DNA from: Bacteroidetes bacterium RIFCSPLOWO2_12_FULL_35_15
GTDB taxonomy: Bacteria; Bacteroidota; Bacteroidia; 2-12-FULL-35-15
Length of the DNA: 53,984 nt
Reading direction: 5' to 3'
Assembly (NCBI GenBank): GCA_001769385.1
Contig: MEPB01000080.1
Span: 1,278 to 55,261 of the forward strand
The position numbers and the translations under genes are program-made. The notes beneath the pieces were generated by a model. It was not told the origin of the DNA. It searched no databases and was given only the letters and a program-made list of their open reading frames with translations. Shown here in pieces: positions 15,601-24,621 of this stretch (position 1 is its first letter; each line of letters begins with the position of its first letter).

Positions 15601-18113
15601 ATGTAATTTATCGGATGCTCTTGCTGTAAAGCCTCTTTACTGAGTAAACTTGCTGGATGAGAAGAAATATATGGTTCGTGATTAATTTCTTTTAGTTGTT
15701 TAGACAACTGCTGAATAAGGTTACCGTTTGAAACCCACTCTTTATATCCGGGAACCAATTCTTCCATTTCAAACGAAACATTAACATGGTTGGTCTTTAG
15801 TTCTATAAGACGTTCTATCAATTTTAAAAACGATATGCCAACATCCTCAAATTCTTTTGTTACAGTATTGTTATACTTTTCTAAACTATTTAGTTCGTTT
15901 TCAATGATAGAAATAATTTTATTTCGTTCATTTTCAATCTCAGGTAAATTGAATTTATTCTTCATGAAGTCATTATACGTTTCCTTCAAGTTCATGATAA
16001 ACTCTTTTTTATCAGCTTGAGAGTCATGAATGCGACAACATAACTCATCCAATTTTTGCTGCTTTAAGCGATAAAAAACAACATCAATAGCTGCTCGTTT
16101 TTCGCAAACAAACAATACTCTTTTCCCTCTCGCTATATAATCGGCAATTAAATTTGTAATAGTTTGAGATTTTCCTGTACCCGGAGGCCCTTGAATAATA
16201 TAACTATCTCCTGTTTTAGCCATTTTTATGGCGTTTGATTGCGTTGGATCGCAAGAGATAATGTGATATTTTTCTTTTAAATTTTCTTTCTCAACATCTT
16301 GCTTATTCAAAATGTTTTTAGGCTGATCGGAAAATAATTGTTCGAAAATAGGATCATTTATATTTTCATCAATTACTTCATTGTAATCTCTAACTAGGGA
16401 CATTTTTTTGTAATTAAAATTACCTAGTGTCATATTACAGGTGTCAAATTCCCATAAATATGGATTTGTATTACCCTCGTCAACTAAAGTAAATAGACTT
16501 CTTTCTTTTTCTGTATCAGTAATGTTATAGGTGTTTAGTTTAACATCTTCATTAATCAAAAATTCCAGATAAGAAGCCGCAGGTTCTATTTTCTGTTTGA
16601 ATATACTTAGTCCTAAAGGCTGAAAATTTTCACGCTGATAGGAATAGTCAACTTCTCTATAATGGCTTAAACTTTTGTTTCGCTTTAGCTTTCTGTTAAA
16701 TTGAGATAGGGTTTGTTTTGCTAAACTATAGATCAATTTTATTCTTGGCTTATCAATAAAATCTATTGAAATTCCCGAATTACTTAATTTGATTTGATCT
16801 TGAATACTTTGATATAGTTTACTCATTTCAAAATCATCCAAAACGATTGAGTCAGGAAGTTTAATGTCATATAATTCCCTTAACCAATAAACTAAAACAG
16901 GGTTAACTTCTGCTTCGTTTCCGGTTATATCAAGTGTGTATTGATCTTTAACACCTTTTTTCTTTTTAACTTCAACAGGAACTAATAATAAAGGAGAATT
17001 AATTTTTTCATATTTATCATCTTTCAAATTATACCAACTCAATGAGCAGATGATTAATCTTAACTGACTAAATCCATATTCATTAATGTCGCGAGTAGAT
17101 TCACTTCTAATCTTATCTAAAATTGAAGGGATGTATGGATTGTCCTCTGTTTTTAAGAACTTTGATAGAGGTATTTGCTTTCCGTTTTTTATTCTTGAAG
17201 AAATATCATCATTCCAAATAAATAAACTGTTTGGATCGATATTTCTGTAATTCAACGTTGTTGGTACAGAAGCAACAGTAAGATTTAAAAATTTTGAACT
17301 GTTTTTAAAATATAACAATCGGTTTCTTCTACTAATATCAAAAAGCCGGCTCTTAAGTTTGTTTAAAATCCATTTACTTCTTGTTGAAATGTCTTGATTT
17401 TTAAACCCTTCTAAAGAAGTTAAATCTATTTCTTTTTCAGGATTATAATCACGATAGTTTTTAAGTTTTCCTATTACTTCATGAAGATCTCTAGCTCTTT
17501 TCTTTCTATCTAACTCAGTCATCTCCATAACAATGTTTGCAATTGCAGGATGAATTTTAGAGTTTAAATGTACTAACCCTGATCTATTGGCTACAAAGGT
17601 TTTTAAGTCATCTTCATTATTTAAGTCTAATCCGGCAGCTAAGCTGCCAATGATTAATCCAAGAACAAAAATATCAGATAGTGCATCATGATGGCCTAGT
17701 AGAAATTCATATGAAACATATCCCGGTAAATAAACAGGCTTAGTTACTTCCTTGTCCTTTTCTAGTTGAATTGAGAGATTCGTTTCCTTAATATGAGATT
17801 CTTCAACATCTGTAGTTTGTTTGGTTTCATCAAGAACATCAAACACTTTACTTTTGGGCTGAGATATTTCAGATAGCTTACTATTGTTATACTTTGGCGA
17901 CTGAATAAAATTCTCGTCAATATCTAAAAGGTCATTTGTAATGAGAATATGTTTTAAACCCTCCAATGGCGCAACTTTCCCTTGCTCATGGAACGTTAAT
18001 ACTTCTTGTAATAAAGGCATTGCTATTGCAATAATATCATCGTTATGAAAACCTCCATTTTCAATGCCCTCATTCAAAAACTCAACAAAATTATTTTTTA
18101 CTATAGGTTCCAT
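12654..18113 (-). CDS. DUF4011/SF1 helicase with degenerate nuclease and WGR domains
   Basis: 1819 residues. About 28-222 resembles a kinase C-lobe (HEQGKVAPLEGLKHIL, SDIFVLGLIIGSLAAGLD, ELDRKKRARDLHEVIGKLK) without HRD or DFG. DUF4011 begins near 248 (LKSRLFDISRRNRLLYFK). The SF1 motor has GPPGTGKSQT (near 640), DEAS (near 1264), VGDEMQMPPS, VQGDERDIII and NVIFSRAKKH. A region near 1598-1700 follows the MTES_1575/Vsr-like endonuclease fold (LGYKTDLNVGQSYF through YSKDWL), but the usual catalytic IDLAV and GIECDG read CNIGV and GVLVDT, so cleavage activity is doubtful. The C-terminus is a WGR-like domain (YGKAGTKGQ), a nucleic-acid-binding type. The start is 2 bp after the protease stop, so the two form an operon. 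Related helicases occur in anti-phage systems. Confidence 0.9.
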   Translation of the reverse strand: MEPIVKNNFVEFLNEGIENGGFHNDDIIAIAMPLLQEVLTFHEQGKVAPLEGLKHILITNDLLDIDENFIQSPKYNNSKLSEISQPKSKVFDVLDETKQTTDVEESHIKETNLSIQLEKDKEVTKPVYLPGYVSYEFLLGHHDALSDIFVLGLIIGSLAAGLDLNNEDDLKTFVANRSGLVHLNSKIHPAIANIVMEMTELDRKKRARDLHEVIGKLKNYRDYNPEKEIDLTSLEGFKNQDISTRSKWILNKLKSRLFDISRRNRLLYFKNSSKFLNLTVASVPTTLNYRNIDPNSLFIWNDDISSRIKNGKQIPLSKFLKTEDNPYIPSILDKIRSESTRDINEYGFSQLRLIICSLSWYNLKDDKYEKINSPLLLVPVEVKKKKGVKDQYTLDITGNEAEVNPVLVYWLRELYDIKLPDSIVLDDFEMSKLYQSIQDQIKLSNSGISIDFIDKPRIKLIYSLAKQTLSQFNRKLKRNKSLSHYREVDYSYQRENFQPLGLSIFKQKIEPAASYLEFLINEDVKLNTYNITDTEKERSLFTLVDEGNTNPYLWEFDTCNMTLGNFNYKKMSLVRDYNEVIDENINDPIFEQLFSDQPKNILNKQDVEKENLKEKYHIISCDPTQSNAIKMAKTGDSYIIQGPPGTGKSQTITNLIADYIARGKRVLFVCEKRAAIDVVFYRLKQQKLDELCCRIHDSQADKKEFIMNLKETYNDFMKNKFNLPEIENERNKIISIIENELNSLEKYNNTVTKEFEDVGISFLKLIERLIELKTNHVNVSFEMEELVPGYKEWVSNGNLIQQLSKQLKEINHEPYISSHPASLLSKEALQQEHPINYIKQLAEQLEDLFEFISNELSKANIPDNLKEHFLIIKELVTDAYRFKPYAENGNLFLYDSNNPSTKQFEGVVYDYIELKNKVEQASKKNGNWKNKFSEGDLQSAKEQLTAFQSSIFSFLNPGFWKLKKTIKSSYDFSKHDVKPSLKQVLEELQTEYYLINQSKELEKKAEFTFKINSIGETWDTIENFRKEKNKPTLSYLSSVNQEKLILELCDLKDKVDNAHKLLDKSISDYETKNIIDLLEDIENIKLSLKSLPEILPLINELNETSRNFQAFIKKEKFTPEQFENLMAEKSLKTVYSSNKEFHKTEASDIKYSINKLKKAFEKLYEINASYIRAKIRKKFNDNIALSTRSVSGMSSQEKEFKKNYTEGRKIVEHEFNKSMRFRSIRDLASKESGKVIQDLKPVWLMSPLSVSDTLPLNPEYFDVVIFDEASQITLEEGIPPLFRGKQTIIVGDEMQMPPSNFFGSVAPDEDNDLIDDENESMRIDADSLLTQGARKLQDVMLGWHYRSKYESLISFSNAAFYNRNLLTIPDQTIPPEELSEVKANSAENAIENFDSLNNRSISFHYMEHGVYDKRTNTAEAEYIAQLIKTLLNKDQKQSIGVVAFSQEQQYEIENALIRLASADKDFENKLEEEYQRQEEGQFVGLFVKNLENVQGDERDIIIMSVCYGHDHNKRMIMNFGPINRKGGEKRLNVIFSRAKKHMAIISSIKYADIKNEYNEGANYFRKFLQYAESVSRGELKSANLTLDSLSKNSVIDTSRTSTNAIVLGIAKELNALGYKTDLNVGQSYFRCNIGVRSKENKNKYCLGVLVDTTEHYKNSNLLEQYVLRPSILKSFNWNVIQVYSKDWLHQPEKVMEQIKKALEGKPEEEEQLMVKTEPTIVEDKKMEEVIKTNAKTEETKNESVSENGLSFKRFNFKDDSSDKFWEIAQDGIRMIVRYGKAGTKGQENVKLFETEQQTKTEIDKLISQKVNKGYKANCG

Positions 18114-18115
18114 GT

Positions 18116-19327
18116 CTAATCTTCGTAAATATGTTCTTGATTTGATTCTTTTATTTCAGATAATGCTTTGGCTGCTTTTTTATGTAAATCAGACAATTTA
18201 CGTTCTCCCAATTTCAATTCTTTCTTTACAACTTCATTAAAGAAATCCTTTAATGTTAAATCTTCTGCTAATTGAAAAGCAAATCCCATTGGAACATCCT
18301 CGAGTGTTGGATCAACAAGCGCAAAATCAAGCAAAACATAAGATAAATATTCTTTAACTGATTTGGATAAAGAACTTATCGTGTTTATTAATTCGTCATT
18401 AATTACAATTGTGTCGTCAGTTTTAAAATCACTCATATATTGTTTTGATAAACTCAGAACTGCTGTTGTTCGTGTCCACTTAGGCTTTAGTAGTAGTTTA
18501 ATCAAACTAAAGGTTAAATCTTTTATCTTATTTTGTTTAAAAATGTCCAAGCCATTTAGTTGAATATCACCCTCGATCATATCCCTAATTTGTTTTTCTG
18601 AATTCTCCTTTTCAATTTCCCACAGTTTCAAAGCTCTAACTCTTATATAATTTTCCTGATGGGTTTGATATTCAGATTTAGCTTTTTCAGAAACAAATAT
18701 TTCTTCAGCCTGCTTTAGATAGCTCTCCACGGATACTTTATCAAGTCCTGTGTTTATTTTTATCAAGCCCGAGAGAACAGTATCTATACTATCAGTAACC
18801 AATAAAGAGCCTCTATCGCAGTATAATTCCATGTACAGCCTAAATAAACGAGCTGTTTCAATGTAAACATCTTCGCTTCTATAGTCATTTGCAATCGAAG
18901 TAATAATACGATCAGCTATCTCAAATTCGGAATTTTCAATAGTAAATAAACGAACATGCGATAACTCGTGAGCAAGTATTGAAAGGAGTTCGTCACCAGT
19001 AAGCAGTTTCATTATTTGACCTGAAAGAACAATATGAGCCTCTCCCGGTAAGTAAGAAATTCCTGCATTGTTATCCACAGAATTCTGTGCTTGATAAATA
19101 GTAACATCAATATTCAATCCTAATTTATCCTTTGCTACTTGAACTTTCTCATATAACTCAGGGTTACTTTCTTTATCAAGACGATATGTATTTTTCAAGA
19201 GGTTTGATTTAAACTCCAGCAATTGCTCATCTTTTACTTTTACTGATGAGAACCAATCCCAAGTTTTTTTCTGACCTTTAAGGCTGCCCCGAAGTTGTGT
19301 ATGATAATCGAATGGTTGTAGATTCAT
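18116..19327 (-). CDS. M48-like zinc metalloprotease
   Basis: 403 residues, no signal peptide or membrane segment, so a cytoplasmic zincin. The zinc-binding HELSH is at 120-124, preceded by LTGDELLSILA as in M48 peptidases. A downstream ELYCDRG (about 173) is in the place of the glutamate third ligand followed by the aspartate found in M48 proteins (ExxxD type). The helical C-terminal half (about 230-403) is unassigned. It lies upstream of, and within 2 bp of, the giant helicase, and divergent from the MoxR-vWA operon with a 263-bp shared promoter region. A plausible role is a protease effector or processing enzyme of that system; this is inference from position. Confidence 0.85.
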   Translation of the reverse strand: MNLQPFDYHTQLRGSLKGQKKTWDWFSSVKVKDEQLLEFKSNLLKNTYRLDKESNPELYEKVQVAKDKLGLNIDVTIYQAQNSVDNNAGISYLPGEAHIVLSGQIMKLLTGDELLSILAHELSHVRLFTIENSEFEIADRIITSIANDYRSEDVYIETARLFRLYMELYCDRGSLLVTDSIDTVLSGLIKINTGLDKVSVESYLKQAEEIFVSEKAKSEYQTHQENYIRVRALKLWEIEKENSEKQIRDMIEGDIQLNGLDIFKQNKIKDLTFSLIKLLLKPKWTRTTAVLSLSKQYMSDFKTDDTIVINDELINTISSLSKSVKEYLSYVLLDFALVDPTLEDVPMGFAFQLAEDLTLKDFFNEVVKKELKLGERKLSDLHKKAAKALSEIKESNQEHIYED

Positions 19328-19442
19328 GATGGTAATTTAATGTTTTTTTGATAATTAATTCTCTGAATATTTAGAAAGCGATTGTTTCATCCTTGATTGT
19401 ATCTTCTCGCTTAATCTTCGTGGGCTTAAGTGCAAAAAACAA

Positions 19443-19450
19443 CAAAATTA
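19443..19450 (-). promoter_or_regulatory. Possible -7 box for protease-helicase operon
   Basis: On the minus strand TAATTTTG fits TAnnTTTG. It lies about 115 bases before the protease ATG. No TTG at the right spacing was found, so this is weak. Confidence 0.25.
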
Positions 19451-19533
19451 AACAATCGAATTTAAAAAAACAGTTTTCTTACCAAAACACTTATCTAAGT
19501 TAAGCCTATATAGCGATTTTACAACAATTTTGA

Positions 19534-19541
19534 TATATTTG
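19534..19541 (+). promoter_or_regulatory. Possible -7 box for MoxR-vWA operon
   Basis: TATATTTG fits the TAnnTTTG box, with the first start codon 50 bases downstream. No clear -33 element. The two divergent operons share this 263-bp region, which leaves room for joint regulation. Confidence 0.35.
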
Positions 19542-19590
19542 TTGAAAGCCAAATCCTTCTATATAATTCTAACATAAATATTTCTGAATA

Positions 19591-20235
19591 ATGACTAGCA
19601 ATTACTTCCTGAAAACGATTCAAACACTTCGGAAGCAGGAAGAGATAATACTGTTCGGGAACATCCTATTAATTAATGACACCGAAGCTAGTGAAGTAGT
19701 TGAATTTCTCAAAATTGAATATCATCAAGAGGCTCTAGAATACCCTTTCGAAGTACCTGATTTTGATGCTGATGCTGCATTATGGGCTGCGAAAACAATA
19801 TATACTTGCACACAACTAGTGCTTTATCGAGAAAACAGAGTATCTGATTTAGCATTTTTATTACCTGATTTCTCAAATGAGTTGACTCCTTCGGCAATTT
19901 TGTCTTGTGATTTATGCTACCGTTTTATGCCCGAAATACTCGTACAATTAAAAATTATCGATAGTGAAGATGATATACTGCCTATCCTCGAAAAGCAACT
20001 TCTATTATGGCACTATTCAGGAATTCATTATCCTTTGGAGACTGAGAAACTTGATTTTCAAACTATTTCTTCAAATAATTGTTTGCAACAATTATACATG
20101 AATCGCATAATTGAATATAAAAAGATAAATTTAGCAAAACACCAGGCATGTAAAAGTTGGATTGAAGCCAATCTGGGTATTTTTACACAAGATTTTTGGA
20201 ATGAATTGAAACTAGAAAAAAATATAAATGGATAA
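19591..20235 (+). CDS. First component of MoxR-vWA-bpX type operon, unknown fold
   Basis: 214 residues, soluble and acidic. It has FGNILLINDTEASEVVEFLK near the N-terminus, ALWAAKTIYTCTQLVLYREN in the middle and LLWHYSGIHYPLETEKLDF toward the C-terminus. It overlaps the MoxR gene by 8 bases, so the two are made together. MoxR-vWA-beta-propeller ternary systems commonly begin with such a small dedicated protein (one of the bpX families), and by position this is the best match, but I cannot assign the exact family. Confidence 0.65.
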   Translation: MTSNYFLKTIQTLRKQEEIILFGNILLINDTEASEVVEFLKIEYHQEALEYPFEVPDFDADAALWAAKTIYTCTQLVLYRENRVSDLAFLLPDFSNELTPSAILSCDLCYRFMPEILVQLKIIDSEDDILPILEKQLLLWHYSGIHYPLETEKLDFQTISSNNCLQQLYMNRIIEYKKINLAKHQACKSWIEANLGIFTQDFWNELKLEKNING

Positions 20236-21358
20236 TATTGATAAACTAAATAATGTTCTTCGCTTTGTAAAAGATTCCTTTATCGGGAAAGATGAAATTA
20301 TTGATCTGTTAGGAGTAAGTTTAATAGCAAAAGAAAATGCTTTTCTTCTTGGACCTCCGGGTACCGCTAAAAGTGCGATTGTTCGTTTGCTTTCGAGCTG
20401 TATAAAAGATGGAAAAAATTTCGAATATCTATTAACAAGGTTTACGGAGCCCAATGAAATATTCGGCCCGTTTGATATCAGAAAACTGAAAGAAGGAGAA
20501 CTCGTAACGAATACAGAAGGAATGATGCCAGAAGCATCCATGGTTTTTTTGGATGAAATATTCAATGCGAATAGCGCTATCTTAAACAGTTTGCTAACTG
20601 CTTTAAATGAAAGAATATTCAGACGTGGAAAAGAAACCAAAAAACTTCCAGCATTAATGTTTGTTGGAGCAAGTAATGTATTGCCTGAAGACGAAGCGTT
20701 AAATGCATTATTAGATAGATTTTTAATTCGAGTACAATGTGATTATGTTGACACTGATTTACTTGAAGAAGTATTATTGGCTGGTTGGAATTTAGAAAAT
20801 AAACCTTCAAACAATAAACCTTGCATTACACCGAGCGAAATCATTGAACTACAACAATTGAGTAAACAAGTTGATTTATCTCCAATACGTAAACAATATG
20901 TCGATTTAGTTCACAACCTTAGAAATACAGGCATTAAAGTATCGGACAGAAGGGCGGTAAAGATTCAAAATTTGTTGGCTGCGAGTGCAATTATGTGTAA
21001 TAGAAAAGAAGTAATTCTTTCCGACCTATGGGTATTAAAATATATTTGGGATACTGAGGAGCAAATTGAAATTTTAGCAGGTATTATTGATAACATTATT
21101 GAAAAAGACAGTTCACCACAAGCTCATCCGCAGGCCTTGTTCAATAAAACACCTAATGCGGAAGAACTTATAAAAGAAGTTACACTCCTTATCCAAAAGT
21201 GGGATTCCGGAGCTTTATCCTTTGAAGAACAGAATGTAGTAAAAGATAAATTAAGATATGTTCAAACCCGTTGTAACTGGATTAAAAACAATGAACATAA
21301 AACGCATATCCAAACCGAAATAGAATCATTATGGCACAAAATGCTTCAAACGATTTAA
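20228..21358 (+). CDS. MoxR-family AAA+ ATPase
   Basis: 376 residues. It has Walker A GPPGTAKSAIVR (about 37-48), Walker B VFLDEIFNANSAILNSLLTA (about 105), sensor-1 region LMFVGASNVLP and an arginine-finger segment NALLDRFLIRV. The C-terminal helical lid covers about 200-376. MoxR ATPases act with vWA-domain proteins as remodelling chaperones. Here the vWA partner is two genes downstream and the neighbours overlap on both sides (8 and 28 bases), so this is the motor of the module. Close relatives include RavA-type ATPases. Confidence 0.92.
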   Translation: MDNIDKLNNVLRFVKDSFIGKDEIIDLLGVSLIAKENAFLLGPPGTAKSAIVRLLSSCIKDGKNFEYLLTRFTEPNEIFGPFDIRKLKEGELVTNTEGMMPEASMVFLDEIFNANSAILNSLLTALNERIFRRGKETKKLPALMFVGASNVLPEDEALNALLDRFLIRVQCDYVDTDLLEEVLLAGWNLENKPSNNKPCITPSEIIELQQLSKQVDLSPIRKQYVDLVHNLRNTGIKVSDRRAVKIQNLLAASAIMCNRKEVILSDLWVLKYIWDTEEQIEILAGIIDNIIEKDSSPQAHPQALFNKTPNAEELIKEVTLLIQKWDSGALSFEEQNVVKDKLRYVQTRCNWIKNNEHKTHIQTEIESLWHKMLQTI

Positions 21359-22071
21359 GCTATTATTTGGTTTTAGACGAAGTACTCAAAAGTAATTTAG
21401 GAAGTATTCGATCATGGAATAATTTAAAAATTGCTTTTGATGAAAAACAAATATGGGTTAAAGATTTAGATTACGTTCAAATCAATTCTTTAGAAATTAA
21501 AAGCATTCCCTATAAAACGATTTTCTATGCCAAACAGGGGAAACTATTTCTTCTTAATAGCCTCCTTCCTAACAGAAATATTCCTTCTTTACTTTGGACT
21601 GCCATAGATAGAGCATTGCCGATAAAATTGCCTTCATTTAATCATAACTATTTTGGTATTCAAGAAAAAATTTCGATAAGTATAATTCCGTCCGAAATGG
21701 AGAACGAAGCTGTAGCGATGGCAACAACAGTTGATTCATTAAAACAATTTATCGAAACTGCCCCTGCAATAAGATTGCAAAAGTTGAACTGGGTTTTACT
21801 TAATAACGATAGAGTATTTTTGTTTGGAAAACCTCTTTTGCCTATTAACGGAGATGTATATTGGAAACGTGGTGATTCGATACTTCCCACAGGATTTGAT
21901 TTTGACTTATCTTTATTATCTGATACATTAAATAATATATTAAATCCCGAAAACCTGTTTCTGGTAGTGTGGAATATTGACAGTACTTATTCTTTAATAG
22001 CAAAAGATGAACTGCAACAATTATCTCTTAGCTCTTTCAGAAAGACAATGAATCATTTTTCACACTCATAA
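21331..22071 (+). CDS. bpX-like component of the ternary system
   Basis: 246 residues, soluble. It contains VWVKDL-like beta motifs (DEKQIWVKDLDYVQINSLEI, TIFYAKQGKLFLLNSLLPNR) and a late segment NWVLLNNDRVFLFGKPLLPI, with strand-loop-strand repeats similar to the bpX families that accompany MoxR and vWA proteins. It has no catalytic motif. It begins 28 bases inside the MoxR gene and ends 9 bases before the next start, so it is a fixed part of the operon, probably structural or substrate-recognising. Confidence 0.65.
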   Translation: MAQNASNDLSYYLVLDEVLKSNLGSIRSWNNLKIAFDEKQIWVKDLDYVQINSLEIKSIPYKTIFYAKQGKLFLLNSLLPNRNIPSLLWTAIDRALPIKLPSFNHNYFGIQEKISISIIPSEMENEAVAMATTVDSLKQFIETAPAIRLQKLNWVLLNNDRVFLFGKPLLPINGDVYWKRGDSILPTGFDFDLSLLSDTLNNILNPENLFLVVWNIDSTYSLIAKDELQQLSLSSFRKTMNHFSHS

Positions 22072-22080
22072 AAATTGCGC

Positions 22081-24621
22081 ATGGTATTCACTGACTATTT
22101 TCAATCTTATGATAATTACTTCTGGCAGTGGGAAGATAATGCTGACGTGATTGCCATACCAAATGAGAATACAATAGCTTATCGTGAGTTGGTAATTGAT
22201 GTTTTTGAGAAAATTGCACCACAAGGTGTCCCCCCTTTTGGCTCATTACTATTAGCAATTATTGCTACCAATCCAAAAGGAACAAACTCTCTTGATGTTG
22301 TAAATATCATCTTAAGTAAAGTTATAAATCAGGAAAATAAAAGTACACTGAATGATGCCATTGCATTTTTAAAATTATTGGCTGAAGTGCCTCAACAATA
22401 CAAGGAAGGGAAAAAACGAATATTACTTTTTCAAACTATTTTTGAGAGGTGCCACAATATTGTATCTGCTAGAAATTCAAAACAAATAAGAGATACATAT
22501 CACACAAATAAGCATGGCGAAGGTAAAATATCAAATAAAAAAGAGTTTAGCTTACAAGTTTTTAATAAGGATTTCAGAACAATTGGATTGTTAAAAAACA
22601 AATTTCAAGATGTTAATGATATAATAAATAAAATAGCTTCTCTGCCGGATTTCTTTGAAGAGCCTTTAGTTTTTACAGAAAATATTTCAGAAGAAAACGA
22701 CACAACTGATTTTGTTGATCAGCTTATTGCAAATAATAAAACCTTTCATGTAGGTTCATTAGTAAAAAGAATCTGGAGCGGATTAAATATTCCGGTTCAC
22801 AGTGCTCTGCCAAGTCAACAACCGTTAGGAGGATTTTCGGATTTAACCAATAAAGGTGATTTTGACAAGCTTTTAGTGTCCGAGTTTGCAAATGATGATA
22901 TCGTTTTTCTTTCACGATTAGCCAACAACGAAGCCTTATATATTCATCGCGAAGTTCCACCAACGAATAATAATCTGGAAAGAATTATTTTATTGGATGT
23001 GTCTTTAAAAAATTGGGGAACACCAAAGGCTATTGCATTTGCTACTATGCTCGCAATAGCAAAACATCCTAAAACGAATATTGAATGCAAAGCATTTTCA
23101 ATTGGTAATTCTTGTCGTCCAATTTCCATTGAGAATATCGATACTATCATTGACGGCTTACAGCACTTAGAAGGATGTTTACATTCAGCCGATGGACTAG
23201 AGGTTTTCTTCAAAGAAAATCCTCCTAATAAAAACAGAGAAATATTTCTAATAACTGAGCCATCGACACTTAAAAATGTTGGCATGCTTAAAGCGATGAA
23301 TGAGTATCATGCAGCAATAAATTATTGGATTTATACAGATGCTGATGGGAATATTGATGTGTATAAAAAACAGCAAAACAACAAAAAACACATCCAACAT
23401 ATTCAACTTCCGATTGAAGCACTTTGGAAAAAAGAAAGTAAAAATAACAGCATTTCTCAACTTAGAAACGAATCTCTTACTAATTACCCGATATTAGTTA
23501 GAAACTCCATGAATCTGAAAAAATTGATCTCTACTTCGGATGGTGAAGTTTTTCAAATAACAGGTGATAAAATGCTATTACGTCTCTTCGATAAATCTGT
23601 TAAAATTTATGAAAAAGGTTGGGAGATAATGTATGAGAACTTACCTTTCATTGCAGGTGAATTTGAGATGGGTGTATTACCTAATGGAGAGCATGTTTTA
23701 TTAATGTTTAATCCTCAAAGCAAGGAAATTGTTTTATTAAACATCAACACAGGTGAAAAGAAAAATATATTATTTATAGAATGGAAATCCTCTGCAACTA
23801 ATAGTTTTGCATATCATGAGCAAAAATTTCATCACAGAAATAATAAAGGAGTATGGAGCATTGGTATTGACGGGAAAATAGAGAAAGATGACACAATTGA
23901 TATTGAAATATTTACAAAAAGAGGTAAGGAACTAAAAGATGTTGCTCAGAAATATTCTTATGCTCAGGGTGTTCTAAAAAATATTCATCATATATATATT
24001 AATGAGTTGAATAATATTGTTTTTAATATCCATGAATTAGTTATTAATAAAGGTTATCACATCAAATTAGATAAAACAAATTTTTTACAAAGGATATCTG
24101 TTGCACAAAAAATAAAAGATAATAAGTTTGTTTTTGATGATGGAAGTAGTATTGAAATAAATCGCTGTGGATTACTTATTTTAAAAAGTAGCAATTCGGA
24201 AATCCCGATTATTTATATACCATCAGTACTCGATGCTTCATTGGGTGTGGCAACTGAACATGAATTTGCAGGCAATGAATACTATTATAAAGAATCCCAA
24301 AATGATGTGATATTATTAAAGCCGGGACCGAAAGTGCTAGAAACCGTTAGAGTAATAAAAGAATCAACAAGTCTTGGATTGATTGAGTCAAGAGATCTGG
24401 TTAACACTACTCCAACACCTTTAAGAATAAGTGTTTCGTCAAACAAGGCCAATGACATTAAAAGTTCACTTGAAGGTATTGGTGCAAAAGTTCAAATCAA
24501 AACGCTGAATAAAAGTGACGAACAACAGGAAGAAATTGAAAAGATAACAACAACTGCATTTTTCGAAAAACACATTTTATCTTTTATAAATAATATTCAA
24601 GTTCATGGAGTTAAAAATTAA
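22081..24621 (+). CDS. vWA/beta-propeller protein with L7/L12-type C-terminus
   Basis: 846 residues from the ATG at 22081 (an in-frame TTG at 22075 is less likely). A helical N-terminal part is followed by a vWA domain at about 300-450: LERIILLDVSLKNWG, FATMLAIAKHPKTNIECKAF, IFLITEPSTLKNVGMLKAM. Its MIDAS DxSxS reads DVSLK, so metal binding is probably weakened. A beta-propeller-like region spans about 475-740 (FQITGDKMLLRLFDKSVKIY, LPNGEHVLLMFNP, KGVWSIGIDGKIE). Residues 752-810 match the ribosomal protein L7/L12 C-terminal domain (VRVIKESTSLGLIESRDLVN and LEGIGAKVQIK). The next gene starts 17 bases before its stop. It is the likely scaffold or sensor of the ternary complex. Confidence 0.85.
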   Translation: MVFTDYFQSYDNYFWQWEDNADVIAIPNENTIAYRELVIDVFEKIAPQGVPPFGSLLLAIIATNPKGTNSLDVVNIILSKVINQENKSTLNDAIAFLKLLAEVPQQYKEGKKRILLFQTIFERCHNIVSARNSKQIRDTYHTNKHGEGKISNKKEFSLQVFNKDFRTIGLLKNKFQDVNDIINKIASLPDFFEEPLVFTENISEENDTTDFVDQLIANNKTFHVGSLVKRIWSGLNIPVHSALPSQQPLGGFSDLTNKGDFDKLLVSEFANDDIVFLSRLANNEALYIHREVPPTNNNLERIILLDVSLKNWGTPKAIAFATMLAIAKHPKTNIECKAFSIGNSCRPISIENIDTIIDGLQHLEGCLHSADGLEVFFKENPPNKNREIFLITEPSTLKNVGMLKAMNEYHAAINYWIYTDADGNIDVYKKQQNNKKHIQHIQLPIEALWKKESKNNSISQLRNESLTNYPILVRNSMNLKKLISTSDGEVFQITGDKMLLRLFDKSVKIYEKGWEIMYENLPFIAGEFEMGVLPNGEHVLLMFNPQSKEIVLLNINTGEKKNILFIEWKSSATNSFAYHEQKFHHRNNKGVWSIGIDGKIEKDDTIDIEIFTKRGKELKDVAQKYSYAQGVLKNIHHIYINELNNIVFNIHELVINKGYHIKLDKTNFLQRISVAQKIKDNKFVFDDGSSIEINRCGLLILKSSNSEIPIIYIPSVLDASLGVATEHEFAGNEYYYKESQNDVILLKPGPKVLETVRVIKESTSLGLIESRDLVNTTPTPLRISVSSNKANDIKSSLEGIGAKVQIKTLNKSDEQQEEIEKITTTAFFEKHILSFINNIQVHGVKN

